Source of the DNA: Acidobacteriota bacterium
Lineage (GTDB): Bacteria > Acidobacteriota > UBA4820 > DSQY01
Length of the DNA stretch: 12,007 bases
Assembly: GCA_021814085.1 (NCBI GenBank)
Contig: JAKAJA010000024.1
Location: 1-12,007, forward strand
Direction: 5' to 3'
Shown here: positions 1 to 5,908 of the stretch, one piece after another
Layout of the letters: every line of letters starts with the position of its first letter
Numbering within the stretch: position 1 is the stretch's first letter
Program-made: the position numbers and the translations under genes
Notes under the pieces: generated by a model
What the model saw: the letters and a program-made list of their open reading frames with translations, nothing else
Told to the model about the DNA's origin: nothing
Database searches by the model: none

Positions 1-318
1 GGCCTTCGCGAAGGTGGCGATGGTCTGGCCGTCTTTCCACGTGACGGAGAAACCCGGGGCTTGTGGCTTCGGGGCGGCGGGGGCTTCGGGGGCCTTTTCC
101 ACCTTGGCCGAGACCGCCGCCTGGGCCTGTTCGATCTGCCCGAGGCGCTGCTGGAGCGCCTCGATGACCGCCTGCTGCTTCTGGATGGCCTCCTGAGCCT
201 GGCGGAGTTGGTCCTTCAGCTCCTGCAGATTGGGCTCACCTGTCTGGGCCGCCGCGTTTCCCGACAGGCCGAGCACGACGATGGCGAGCAGTGCGCACAG
301 CTTGACCCTTCTCAACAT
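1..318 (-). CDS. Probable phosphate-selective porin (O/P type), N-terminal part
   Basis: The gene starts at ATG 318 and leaves the window at base 1 with 106 codons open. An AAGGGGGG Shine-Dalgarno-like run lies just upstream of the ATG. Residues 1-25 form a signal peptide (MLRRVKLCALLAIVVLGLSG, then NAAAQ). Residues about 28-65 are a Gln/Glu/Leu-rich coiled coil. An Ala/Pro linker (KAPEAPAAPKPQAPG) follows, and then FSVTWKDGQTIATFAKA, which looks like the first barrel strand. Outer-membrane porins of the Porin_O_P (OprP/OprO) family have this order: export signal, short periplasmic coiled coil, then a barrel beginning with a WKDG or GKDG-type turn. The gene lies 47 bases downstream of a PstS-like gene on the same strand, which supports a role in anion or phosphate entry. 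The barrel itself is outside the window, so another coiled-coil porin or an exported coiled-coil protein remains possible. Confidence 0.6.
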   Translation of the reverse strand, partial: MLRRVKLCALLAIVVLGLSGNAAAQTGEPNLQELKDQLRQAQEAIQKQQAVIEALQQRLGQIEQAQAAVSAKVEKAPEAPAAPKPQAPGFSVTWKDGQTIATFAKA

Positions 319-333
319 GCTTTCCCCCCTTCG

Positions 334-354
334 CCCCGGCGCTCCCCGCCGGGG
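334..354 (-). other. Hairpin between the PstS-like and porin genes
   Basis: A perfect 8-bp GC-only stem (CCCCGGCG / CGCCGGGG) with a 5-base loop fills the short gap between the PstS-like stop and the porin start. On the minus strand it is followed by the porin ribosome-binding site, not by a T-run, so it is not a classical terminator. Such stems between binding-protein genes and downstream genes can stabilise the upstream mRNA or lower downstream translation. That role is an inference here. Confidence 0.5.
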
Positions 355-365
355 TTCATCCCGAA

Positions 366-1304
366 TCAGAGAATCGATTTGACGACCTGGTCCCTGAGGG
401 CCGTTGGCAGGGGCAGGCTGGTGCCCACCTCGTCCACCACGCGCGTCCCCCCCTCCGAAAGGCAGAATAGGATGAACGCCTTCACGAGTCCAGAGGGTTT
501 TCCCTTCACGAAGAAGTAGTTCTTCCGGGCCACGGGATACCGGTTGGCCTCGATGGCCTTCACCGCGGCAACGCGGTCCTTGAAAACCTCGCCCGGCTCG
601 GCCGTCCCGCTCCCGTCCGCGTCCAGAGGGACGAGGACGATGCCCGGGAGGATCTTGCCGTCCCGCCCGAAGACGTAGCTGAAGTTGGCGAAGCCGATGC
701 CCACGGGGTCTCTCTGGACCGTGTCCAGAACTCCCGGGTCACCGTAGATGCCCACGCCCTTCAAGTCCTCCTGCTTCTTGCCCAGGTAGGCGGCCCAGCT
801 CGATGCCGCGCCGCAGGAATCGGAGCGCGTGAAGACGTGAATAGGGCGCTTGGGGGCCCCTTCCAGGACCTGGTCCCAGGTCGTCGCGTTCCCGGTGATG
901 TACATGTTCACCAGCGCCTCGCGCCTGAGGCCCTTCTTCATGATGACGGGCAGGAGGGGGTTCTTCTCGCTCACCACGGCGAAGACGGCATCGTGCAGGA
1001 CGAGGACGGGGGCGATGCCTCTCTGGATCTCCGCCGGGTCCGGTTCACGGGAGACCATCCCAACGTCCACGAGGCCGGCGATGGCATCCGCCGCACCCTT
1101 GCCGGCGCCGCCCGCGGAGACTTCCACTTTGACCCCGGGGTTGGCCTTCTGAAAAGCGGCGCCCCAGGCCACGGCCGTGGGGTAGATGGCCCACGCGCCC
1201 GAGAGGGTGACGGTCCCCTTGAGGGCGCTCCCCTGGGACCATAAGCCCAAGCCGGCTGCCAGGGCGAGGACGGATATGGCGAGGACTTTCCACGTTGCCC
1301 GCAT
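366..1304 (-). CDS. PstS-like phosphate ABC transporter substrate-binding protein
   Basis: This is a 312-residue exported periplasmic binding protein. ATG 1304 was chosen because GGAGGAG lies 7 bases upstream; an in-frame ATG at 1337 has no such site. Residues 1-27 are a signal peptide with no lipobox. The mature part matches the PBP-like phosphate-binding fold (PBP_like_2 type): SGAWAIYP at 35-42 sits at the first ligand loop, SAGGAGKGAADAIAG at 63-77 at the second, DVGMVSRE at 80-87 follows, and TRSDSCGAASSWAAYLG at 159-175 corresponds to the R-S-D-x-S-G-T phosphate loop of PstS. In PstS the ligand is held by Ser/Thr hydroxyls, Arg and Asp; here R160, S161 and D162 are kept. Residues 228-239 (DADGSGTAEPGE) form an EF-hand-like loop. 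The likely role is capturing phosphate or a related oxyanion for an ABC importer. No permease or ATPase gene is adjacent in the window. A porin-like gene follows directly. The exact ligand is inferred. Confidence 0.82.
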   Translation of the reverse strand: MRATWKVLAISVLALAAGLGLWSQGSALKGTVTLSGAWAIYPTAVAWGAAFQKANPGVKVEVSAGGAGKGAADAIAGLVDVGMVSREPDPAEIQRGIAPVLVLHDAVFAVVSEKNPLLPVIMKKGLRREALVNMYITGNATTWDQVLEGAPKRPIHVFTRSDSCGAASSWAAYLGKKQEDLKGVGIYGDPGVLDTVQRDPVGIGFANFSYVFGRDGKILPGIVLVPLDADGSGTAEPGEVFKDRVAAVKAIEANRYPVARKNYFFVKGKPSGLVKAFILFCLSEGGTRVVDEVGTSLPLPTALRDQVVKSIL

Positions 1305-1305
1305 G

Positions 1306-1319
1306 CTCCTTCTCCTCCC
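1306..1319 (-). promoter_or_regulatory. Strong ribosome-binding site of the PstS-like gene
   Basis: On the minus strand GGGAGGAGAAGGAG precedes ATG 1304. The GGAGGAG part lies about 7 bases from the start and decides between this ATG and the in-frame ATG at 1337, which would place the purine run inside the coding region. Confidence 0.8.
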
Positions 1320-1344
1320 AACCAAATGACCAACCAAAACCTAT

Positions 1345-1372
1345 GCACTCCTATTAAACTCTATTAGCACTC
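1345..1372. repeat. Phased repeat pair at the PstS-like transcription start
   Basis: Plus-strand order is GCACTC, CTATTA, AACT, CTATTA, GCACTC. The two CTATTA units are 10 bp apart and the two GCACTC units 22 bp apart, so both pairs fall about on the same helix face. A further CTAT at 1341 extends the 10-bp CTAT phasing to three copies. The block lies on the predicted start site just downstream of the -10, where a repressor operator would be expected. A second weak tandem of 12 bp (CCAACCAAA at 1318 and 1330) lies further down the leader. An operator function is inferred. Confidence 0.45.
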
Positions 1373-1401
1373 ACAATAGAAAAAGAGGAGTTCATTGTCA
1401 A
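1373..1401 (-). promoter_or_regulatory. Sigma-70-type promoter of the PstS-like gene
   Basis: On the minus strand a perfect -35 TTGACA (1401-1396) is followed by exactly 17 bases and a -10 TATTGT (1378-1373; 4 of 6 to consensus). Transcription should start near 1366, leaving a 5' leader of about 60 bases before ATG 1304. The full-consensus -35 is unlike a classical PhoB-activated promoter, in which the Pho box replaces a poor -35. The gene may therefore be transcribed by default and controlled by repression or not at all. Confidence 0.7.
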
Positions 1402-1454
1402 GAGCTTCTCGGGAGAGAGATTTGAATTCAAAAACGTTTGATGGAGTGGTCGGG

Positions 1455-2030
1455 CTACTTTGGGAGAACTCTCTCGATACGACGGTCCGGAACCAGCCAG
1501 GTGACGGCGACGATCACGTAGAGGGCGCACGAGAACCAGGTGTTCACAAAGGCGAGGGGGAGGGCCGCCGCGTAGAGGGCGACGGAGACCTTGCCCTTGA
1601 GATCCCCGCCGATGGCCTTGGCCAAGATCGAGTCGGCGCCGTGAGCGGCGATCAGCACCTTGGCGAGGACGAAGTAGGCGATGGCAGCAAGCAACAGCAC
1701 GACCCCGTAAAGGACCACGGGCCATTCCGCGAAACGCGTGGCTCCCATCCAACCCGTGGCGAAGGGGATGAGCGAGAGCCAGAACAGGAGGTGCAGATTG
1801 GCCCAGAGGACGCCACCGGTGACGTACTTCGCGGCCTGGAGCATGTGGTGGTGGTTATTCCAGTAGATCCCAAGGTACAGGAAGCTGAGCGCGTAGCTGA
1901 GGAAAGTGGGGATGAGGGGCCGCAGGGATGCCAGGCTGGCATCCTTGGGTGCAGAGAGTCCCAACACCATGATGGTGATGATGATGGCCAAGACGCCGTC
2001 GCTGAAGGCTTCCATGCGGTTTTTGGTCAT
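1455..2030 (-). CDS. TMEM175 (DUF1211) family potassium channel
   Basis: This 191-residue integral membrane protein starts at ATG 2030 behind a modest GGCGGG site. It carries the family signature at the N-terminus: RMEAFSDGVLAIIITI (residues 5-20, with F-S-D-G-V at 9-13), which lines the pore in bacterial TMEM175 channels, and YWNNHHHML (56-64) in the second to third helix region. About six hydrophobic segments can be seen, near residues 8-25, 39-57, 73-92, 103-127, 147-162 and 165-180. The length matches single-repeat bacterial members, which assemble as tetramers to conduct potassium. It sits on the same strand as, and upstream of, the PstS-like gene, but that gene has its own promoter, so they need not be co-regulated. 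The link to neighbours is unclear. Confidence 0.88.
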   Translation of the reverse strand: MTKNRMEAFSDGVLAIIITIMVLGLSAPKDASLASLRPLIPTFLSYALSFLYLGIYWNNHHHMLQAAKYVTGGVLWANLHLLFWLSLIPFATGWMGATRFAEWPVVLYGVVLLLAAIAYFVLAKVLIAAHGADSILAKAIGGDLKGKVSVALYAAALPLAFVNTWFSCALYVIVAVTWLVPDRRIERVLPK

Positions 2031-2040
2031 GTCCCGCCAG

Positions 2041-2140
2041 CTCTTTTCCTGCCAACTTGCCGTCCGCCGTTGACCTCCCGAAGGCGAGGATACACATCCT
2101 CGCCCTGGCCGGGATGTGTATCCCGGACCGCAGAAAAGAG
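2041..2140. repeat. Structured intergenic element with nested inverted repeats
   Basis: This element nearly fills the 145-base gap between two minus-strand genes. The outer arms CTCTTTTCCTGC (2041-2052) and GCAGAAAAGAG (2130-2140) pair over 11 bp with one bulged base. The inner arms GGATACACATCC (2088-2099) and GGATGTGTATCC (2112-2123) pair perfectly over 12 bp around a 12-base loop. Between them GTCCG (2062-2066) can pair with CGGAC (2124-2128). Each inner arm is itself a GGAT-N4-ATCC dyad. There is no T-run, so it is not a simple terminator. It could be a structured RNA, a REP- or MITE-like repeat, or a double operator. Confidence 0.55.
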
Positions 2141-2175
2141 GAGTCGCTCCCGCACTCTCAGTCCTCCGTGAAATC

Positions 2176-2811
2176 TTACGGCAAAGCCCTGCATCGTCCT
2201 TTGGGCTGATATTCTCGCCAGCGCATCTCCTCCTTCACGTGGCGCAGCGCGATGACGTCGCCCCTGGATATCCAGTTGACCTGTCTCATGCGTCTGACCC
2301 TCAGGGGGCAGACCTCGAGAAGACGGGCGCGTAAGGCCCTGGCCCCGGCGGGCACGGCGAGGGGCTGGAGCTCGTTGAGGGGGACGATGCGCTGGGTCAT
2401 GCGCATGGCCAGCCAGGCGGGGGCGATCCGGAGGGCGGAGGAGAGATCGGGGGCGCCGTCCCCGAACTCTCCCGGGTCGCGGATGAGATGGTAGCCGGGG
2501 CTGACCTGCATGGGGGCCAGCTCCGAGCGCCACTCCCCCTGGACGAAGACCACCTCGAAGCGGGTGTCCGAGAGGACGTTCCCCTCGGCATCCAGGTATT
2601 GCGCATCGAGGCGCCAGAGGGTGTCCGGGTCCACCCCCGGGGCGTTCAATTGGCCGATCATGGCCTGTTCGATGACGAGGGTCTTGGAATCGACCTTGAC
2701 TTCCTCCAGAGCGAAGGTCCCCGTGCAGGCCGAACAAAAGCCGAGGAGAAGGAGGAGAGCGAAGGGGGGTGGGCCCGAGAAGAAGAGATTGCACTTCACC
2801 GAGGCGCTCAA
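2176..2811 (-). CDS. Exported protein of unknown function
   Basis: I do not recognise a family. The 211-residue reading frame starts with TTG at 2811, which overlaps the TGA stop of the HD-GYP gene (TTGA), so translation is probably coupled; no clear Shine-Dalgarno site is seen. A GTG at 2799 is an alternative start. Residues about 14-30 (PPPFALLLLLGFCSAC) form a signal peptide. Cysteines at its end could make a non-canonical lipobox (F-C-S-A-C), so a lipoprotein is possible. The first half of the mature part (about 35-120) alternates short strand-like stretches (LVIEQAMIG, LWRLDAQYLD, TRFEVVFVQGEW). The second half is Arg-rich and helical, and ends in KGRCRALP. Its position directly behind a signalling phosphodiesterase may mean shared expression. 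That is the only functional hint. Confidence 0.68.
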   Translation of the reverse strand: MSASVKCNLFFSGPPPFALLLLLGFCSACTGTFALEEVKVDSKTLVIEQAMIGQLNAPGVDPDTLWRLDAQYLDAEGNVLSDTRFEVVFVQGEWRSELAPMQVSPGYHLIRDPGEFGDGAPDLSSALRIAPAWLAMRMTQRIVPLNELQPLAVPAGARALRARLLEVCPLRVRRMRQVNWISRGDVIALRHVKEEMRWREYQPKGRCRALP

Positions 2812-4841
2812 GTGGCCCGGACGCCGGCGCGGAGGTGGAGGGTCTTCTCGAAGACCTTGGCCTCGATGAAGAGGTCCACGAGGTTGCGGTCCAGCATGCC
2901 GTCGTTCACCTCGAGCTTGAGGATGTCCAGGGCCCTTTCGGGCGGCAGCGCTTTCTTGTAGGGGCGGTCCGCGGCGGAGAGGGCGTCGAAGATGTCCGAG
3001 ACGGTCATCATGCGGGACTGGATGGGGATGCCGTCCGCCGTGAGGCGGCGCGGGTAGCCCCGCCCGTTGAGCTTCTCGTGGTGGCCGTAGGCGATGCCCG
3101 GAACACTCTTGAGCTCGGTGGTCCAGGGGATCTTCTTCAGGAATTCGAAGGTGTGGGTCACGTGGCTCTCGATCTCCACGCGCTCCTCCTCGCTCAGGCT
3201 CCCCTTGCGGATGGAGAGGACCTGCACCTCCTCGGGCCGGAGGAGGGCGTGGTCGCAGCCAGCCCCGTCACGGAAGGTGGCGGCCCCGATGGCGTGGAGC
3301 GCGGTGAAGTCCCCCTCGGGGAGGACCGTGGGCTCGTCGGACCGGAGGATGACCTCCTTGAATCCCTCCAGCTCCCGGAGGGCCTTGGAGAGGTCCTGAT
3401 CCAGCTCGGCCAGGGCCGCCTCGTCCCCCGGCCCCTTGTGCATGAGGAGGTCCACCTTCCTTAGGAGGATCTCCCGCTCGGCGTAGAGGCTGGCCATCTC
3501 GAGGCGGGTGAGGATGCGCTCCAGCTCGTGGGGGTAGAGCTTCTTGGCCTTTACGAGGACGTGCTCCCGCACCCCGACCTTGCCGAAGTCGTGCAGGAGG
3601 GAGGCGTAGCGCAGCTCGCGGAGCTGCTCGCCCGAGAAGGCGAAGGGGGCGAGGGGGCCGAAGGGAGTCCGGTCCACGGCCTCCGCCAGGTCCACCGTGA
3701 GGATGGCCACGCGGAAGGAGTGGCCCGATGTGGTGGGGTCCCGCTGCTCGATGGCCGTGACGGAGGCTTTTACGAAGCCCTCGAAGAGGCGCTCGATGCT
3801 CTGGTAGAGCCGGTTGTTGTCGATGGCCACGGCGGCCAGGCTGCCCACCGTCCTCATGAGGCGGGTGGAGGTCTGGTCGAAGGGGATCACCTCCCGCTCC
3901 ACATCCTCGGGGGCCGTGAGCCTCGCCGCGGGGTTGCGCTTGCGGTTGATGAGCTGGAGAACCCCCGTAATCTCGTCCTTCTGGTTGGTCATAGGGATGA
4001 CGAGCTGGGACTTGGTGCGGTAGCCCACCTCCTCGTCATAGGCCCGGTTGAAGCGGTAGGGCGCGGAGGGCGGGATGTGGTAGGAGTCGTCGATGGCCAC
4101 GGTCTCGCCCGTGGTGGCCACGTACCCCGCGAGGCTCGATGTGGAGATGTAGAGCTCCGTCTCCTCGAAGGGCAGGTCGGCGGAGTCGTTCTGCACCGCG
4201 GCGAATAGAAGCCGTGTGGGTGGACCGTCCTCCTCGGGGATGACCAGATAGAGGCTCCCCGCGTCGCAGCCGGCGAGGAGGAGGGCCCGGGAGAGGATGA
4301 GCTCCAGGAGCCGCTGGTAGTTCCGCTCGGAGGAGAGGGCGAGGCTCACCTCCGTGAGCTGGTCCAGGATGAGGGCCTGGGACTCGAAGTCCTGGCGGAG
4401 CCGGCTCATGGCCAGGGTCATGGCCAGCGCGGGCCAGCGCTGGACGAGGAGGCGCGAGAAGGCGTCGAAGGTCCGCTCGGGGAGCCTCATCCACCCCGTG
4501 GGGAGGGTCTCGTCGCCCGGACCCACCACGAAGACGGCGCATTCGGGGGGGATGGAAGCGGGGTCCACCTCGCCGGGCGCGCTCACGAGGGCCACGCGGA
4601 GGTGGTCCTCGGAAACCTCCGGGGGGGTGCCGCCCAGAGGGACGAGGCAAACGCCCTCCAGCAGGCTGAGGTTGCGGAGCAACTCCGTCCCCTCCAGGCT
4701 GGGGCCGTAGGTGATGGAGAGGAAGCTCCTGCGCTCTGGGTCGCTCATGCGGGCATTTTGCAGCACGGCAATGGCCGTGTCCAGCGTTCCATGGCCACCA
4801 CCGAAATGGCAGCTGCCGAGATCTTGGATGGCGCGTCCCAT
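2808..4841 (-). CDS. GAF-domain HD-GYP cyclic-di-GMP phosphodiesterase
   Basis: This protein has 677 residues if it starts at ATG 4841 (weak TAGGTAA site); ATG 4748 (residue 32, MSDPERR) is a fair alternative, also without a good site. Residues about 38-140 are an alpha/beta, receiver-sized region without the usual DD and phospho-Asp motifs. A helical linker follows, then a GAF sensor domain (about 170-345; SLYLVIPEE, LAGYVATTGE, SQLVIPM, GVLQLINRK). The HD-GYP domain (about 358-665) retains its metal and signature residues: H374, H417-D418 and K421 in LLHDFGKVGV, H560, H587-H588-E589, RGYP at 594-597, and the helix DIFDALSAADRPYKKA. HD-GYP proteins hydrolyse c-di-GMP, so it should be active in the cytoplasm under GAF control. 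It carries a helical insertion of roughly 110 residues (about 430-545) between HD and the next metal histidine. It lies downstream of the hydrolase gene, and its stop overlaps the next gene. Confidence 0.9.
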   Translation of the reverse strand: MGRAIQDLGSCHFGGGHGTLDTAIAVLQNARMSDPERRSFLSITYGPSLEGTELLRNLSLLEGVCLVPLGGTPPEVSEDHLRVALVSAPGEVDPASIPPECAVFVVGPGDETLPTGWMRLPERTFDAFSRLLVQRWPALAMTLAMSRLRQDFESQALILDQLTEVSLALSSERNYQRLLELILSRALLLAGCDAGSLYLVIPEEDGPPTRLLFAAVQNDSADLPFEETELYISTSSLAGYVATTGETVAIDDSYHIPPSAPYRFNRAYDEEVGYRTKSQLVIPMTNQKDEITGVLQLINRKRNPAARLTAPEDVEREVIPFDQTSTRLMRTVGSLAAVAIDNNRLYQSIERLFEGFVKASVTAIEQRDPTTSGHSFRVAILTVDLAEAVDRTPFGPLAPFAFSGEQLRELRYASLLHDFGKVGVREHVLVKAKKLYPHELERILTRLEMASLYAEREILLRKVDLLMHKGPGDEAALAELDQDLSKALRELEGFKEVILRSDEPTVLPEGDFTALHAIGAATFRDGAGCDHALLRPEEVQVLSIRKGSLSEEERVEIESHVTHTFEFLKKIPWTTELKSVPGIAYGHHEKLNGRGYPRRLTADGIPIQSRMMTVSDIFDALSAADRPYKKALPPERALDILKLEVNDGMLDRNLVDLFIEAKVFEKTLHLRAGVRAT

Positions 4842-4920
4842 TTACCTAGCAGGTGAGCAGGGCCTCCTTCGAACAGGATGCATCCGGCAGGAAAGTCCCA
4901 AGGGTGGGGTGAGGCTCCAG

Positions 4921-4962
4921 CGGGCTTTGCCCGTGGAGCGGGGAGGGAATGGGCCCTCCCCG
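4921..4962. other. Tandem hairpins in the hydrolase/HD-GYP gap
   Basis: The 185-base gap 4842-5026 contains two perfect hairpins side by side: CGGGGAGGG / CCCTCCCCG (9 bp, 6-base loop, 4939-4962) and CGGGC / GCCCG (5 bp, 3-base loop, 4921-4933). Neither has a T-run on either strand, so intrinsic termination is not supported. A leader or processing structure ahead of the HD-GYP gene is possible. I found no convincing promoter in this gap; a TTTAAT at 4980-4975 (minus strand) has no -35. Confidence 0.45.
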
Positions 4963-5026
4963 GTTTGGACAGGAATTAAACCCCCTTTTGTGAGGCGGAC
5001 GGACCCAGCCAACCGCAGGACGTGGG

Positions 5027-5842
5027 TTAAATGGACGCGAGGAAAGAACGGATCTCGCGAAGAACCTCTTCTCTGTGGGTGTGGAGGAGGTGGTGTCCGG
5101 CGTTTTCGAACATGCGCCATGTGGCCCGGGGAAAGTCGTGGTGGCGCTCGAGGATGAACCGGGGCGGGGCCACCTCATCCCGCCGGCTCAGGAGGAAGAG
5201 CATGGGGAGGCCCGCGACGGTGTCAAGATCTGGGTCCGGTCGGTATCCGAAGAGGCAGTGCCGCGTGGTGCCCGCGAGAGATCTTGGGGAGGTGCGCATG
5301 GCCTCCTCCTGCAAGGACCTGGGCAGGAGCCCGGCGAACTTCTGGACCGCCTCCCCCGAGATGTCCAGGATCTCCTCGTGCGCCCGGTCTCCGAGTCCCT
5401 CCGTGGCCTGCCTGTAATGGGTCGACCCGTTCCTGAGGGTGTCGTGGATGAGGCCCGGCGAGGTGAAACGCGGGTAGTTCAGGAAGAGCAGGCCGGCGAC
5501 GCGTGACCTGGGCAGACGCGCTGCAAGGGCCGTGGCGATGAGGCAGCCGAGGCTGTGCCCGCCCAGGACGAGCGGCCCGGGCCGGCCTTCCGCCTCCAGG
5601 AGGTCCGCAAGGCAGGCCAGGTGGTCGTCCAGCTCGAAGCCCACGTCGGGCTTGGCCGATTCACCGAAGCCCAGGAGATCTGGGAGGAGGAGCCGCCACG
5701 GCGAAAGGTCGCCGCCCAGCGCCGAGGAGAAGTAGTGATGCGAGGCGAGCATGCCGTGGAGGAGGACAAGGCAACCGTCCCCGCCGGGGAAGGCGCGAAA
5801 GGATAAGGCGGTCCGGTCCAGATGGACATCCCTCGCGGCCAC
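5027..5842 (-). CDS. Alpha/beta-fold hydrolase
   Basis: This 271-residue cytoplasmic protein has no signal peptide. The GTG start at 5842 is secured by AAAGGAGG 5 bases upstream. The canonical fold elements are in order: the oxyanion-hole motif LLHGMLASHHYF (27-38, with H29-G30), the strand and loop LLLPDLLGFGESAKP (51-65), the nucleophile elbow GGHSLGC (94-100, S97), the acid D222 in LLSRRDEVAP, and the base H250 in NAGHHLLH. The triad Ser-Asp-His is therefore complete. The lid region (about 125-205) is helical. The PDLLGFGESAKP segment is typical of the broad esterase, haloalkane-dehalogenase-like and meta-cleavage hydrolase group. The serine nucleophile rules out a dehalogenase, which uses Asp. 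The substrate cannot be told. It is the first gene of the minus-strand run and is divergent from the response regulator. Confidence 0.88.
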   Translation of the reverse strand: MAARDVHLDRTALSFRAFPGGDGCLVLLHGMLASHHYFSSALGGDLSPWRLLLPDLLGFGESAKPDVGFELDDHLACLADLLEAEGRPGPLVLGGHSLGCLIATALAARLPRSRVAGLLFLNYPRFTSPGLIHDTLRNGSTHYRQATEGLGDRAHEEILDISGEAVQKFAGLLPRSLQEEAMRTSPRSLAGTTRHCLFGYRPDPDLDTVAGLPMLFLLSRRDEVAPPRFILERHHDFPRATWRMFENAGHHLLHTHREEVLREIRSFLASI

Positions 5843-5847
5843 GTCGT

Positions 5848-5855
5848 CCTCCTTT
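5848..5855 (-). promoter_or_regulatory. Ribosome-binding site of the hydrolase gene
   Basis: AAAGGAGG on the minus strand lies 5 bases from the GTG at 5842. It is the best Shine-Dalgarno match in the window and supports the GTG start. Confidence 0.85.
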
Positions 5856-5869
5856 CGGTCCAGACGTGA

Positions 5870-5878
5870 ATTGTATCA
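5870..5878 (-). promoter_or_regulatory. Extended -10 promoter of the hydrolase gene
   Basis: On the minus strand TGATACAAT (5878-5870) matches the extended -10 pattern TGnTATAAT with one mismatch. Transcription would start near 5863 and give a leader of about 20 bases that contains the strong ribosome-binding site. There is no -35 match, as is usual for extended -10 promoters. Confidence 0.55.
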
Positions 5879-5879
5879 C

Positions 5880-5908
5880 TTGGAGGCGAGCGTTCCGGAA
5901 TGTACAAT
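5880..5908 (+). promoter_or_regulatory. Candidate promoter of the response-regulator gene
   Basis: TTGGAG (5880-5885), a 17-base spacer, and TACAAT (5903-5908; 5 of 6 to the -10 consensus) point rightwards. The predicted start site is at about 5914-5915, which coincides with an in-frame ATG at 5915. The -35 is poor (3 of 6). The region is shared with the divergent hydrolase promoter, so the two genes may compete or be co-regulated. Confidence 0.4.

Noticed and set aside
1305..1337. Longer start for the PstS-like gene at ATG 1337
   Set aside because: It would put the strong purine run inside the coding region and an Arg-rich stretch ahead of the signal peptide.
1395..2171. A 258-codon plus-strand frame opposite the TMEM175-type gene
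   Set aside because: It is highly charged, with no domain or ribosome-binding site, and the opposite strand has the FSDGV channel signature.
2769..4208. Long plus-strand frames opposite the HD-GYP gene (2769-3464 and 3528-4208)
   Set aside because: They are antisense shadows rich in Glu/Gly/Val without domains; the minus strand has the complete GAF and HD-GYP signatures.
4939..4962. Intrinsic terminator after the hydrolase gene
   Set aside because: The stem is strong but no T-run follows on either strand.
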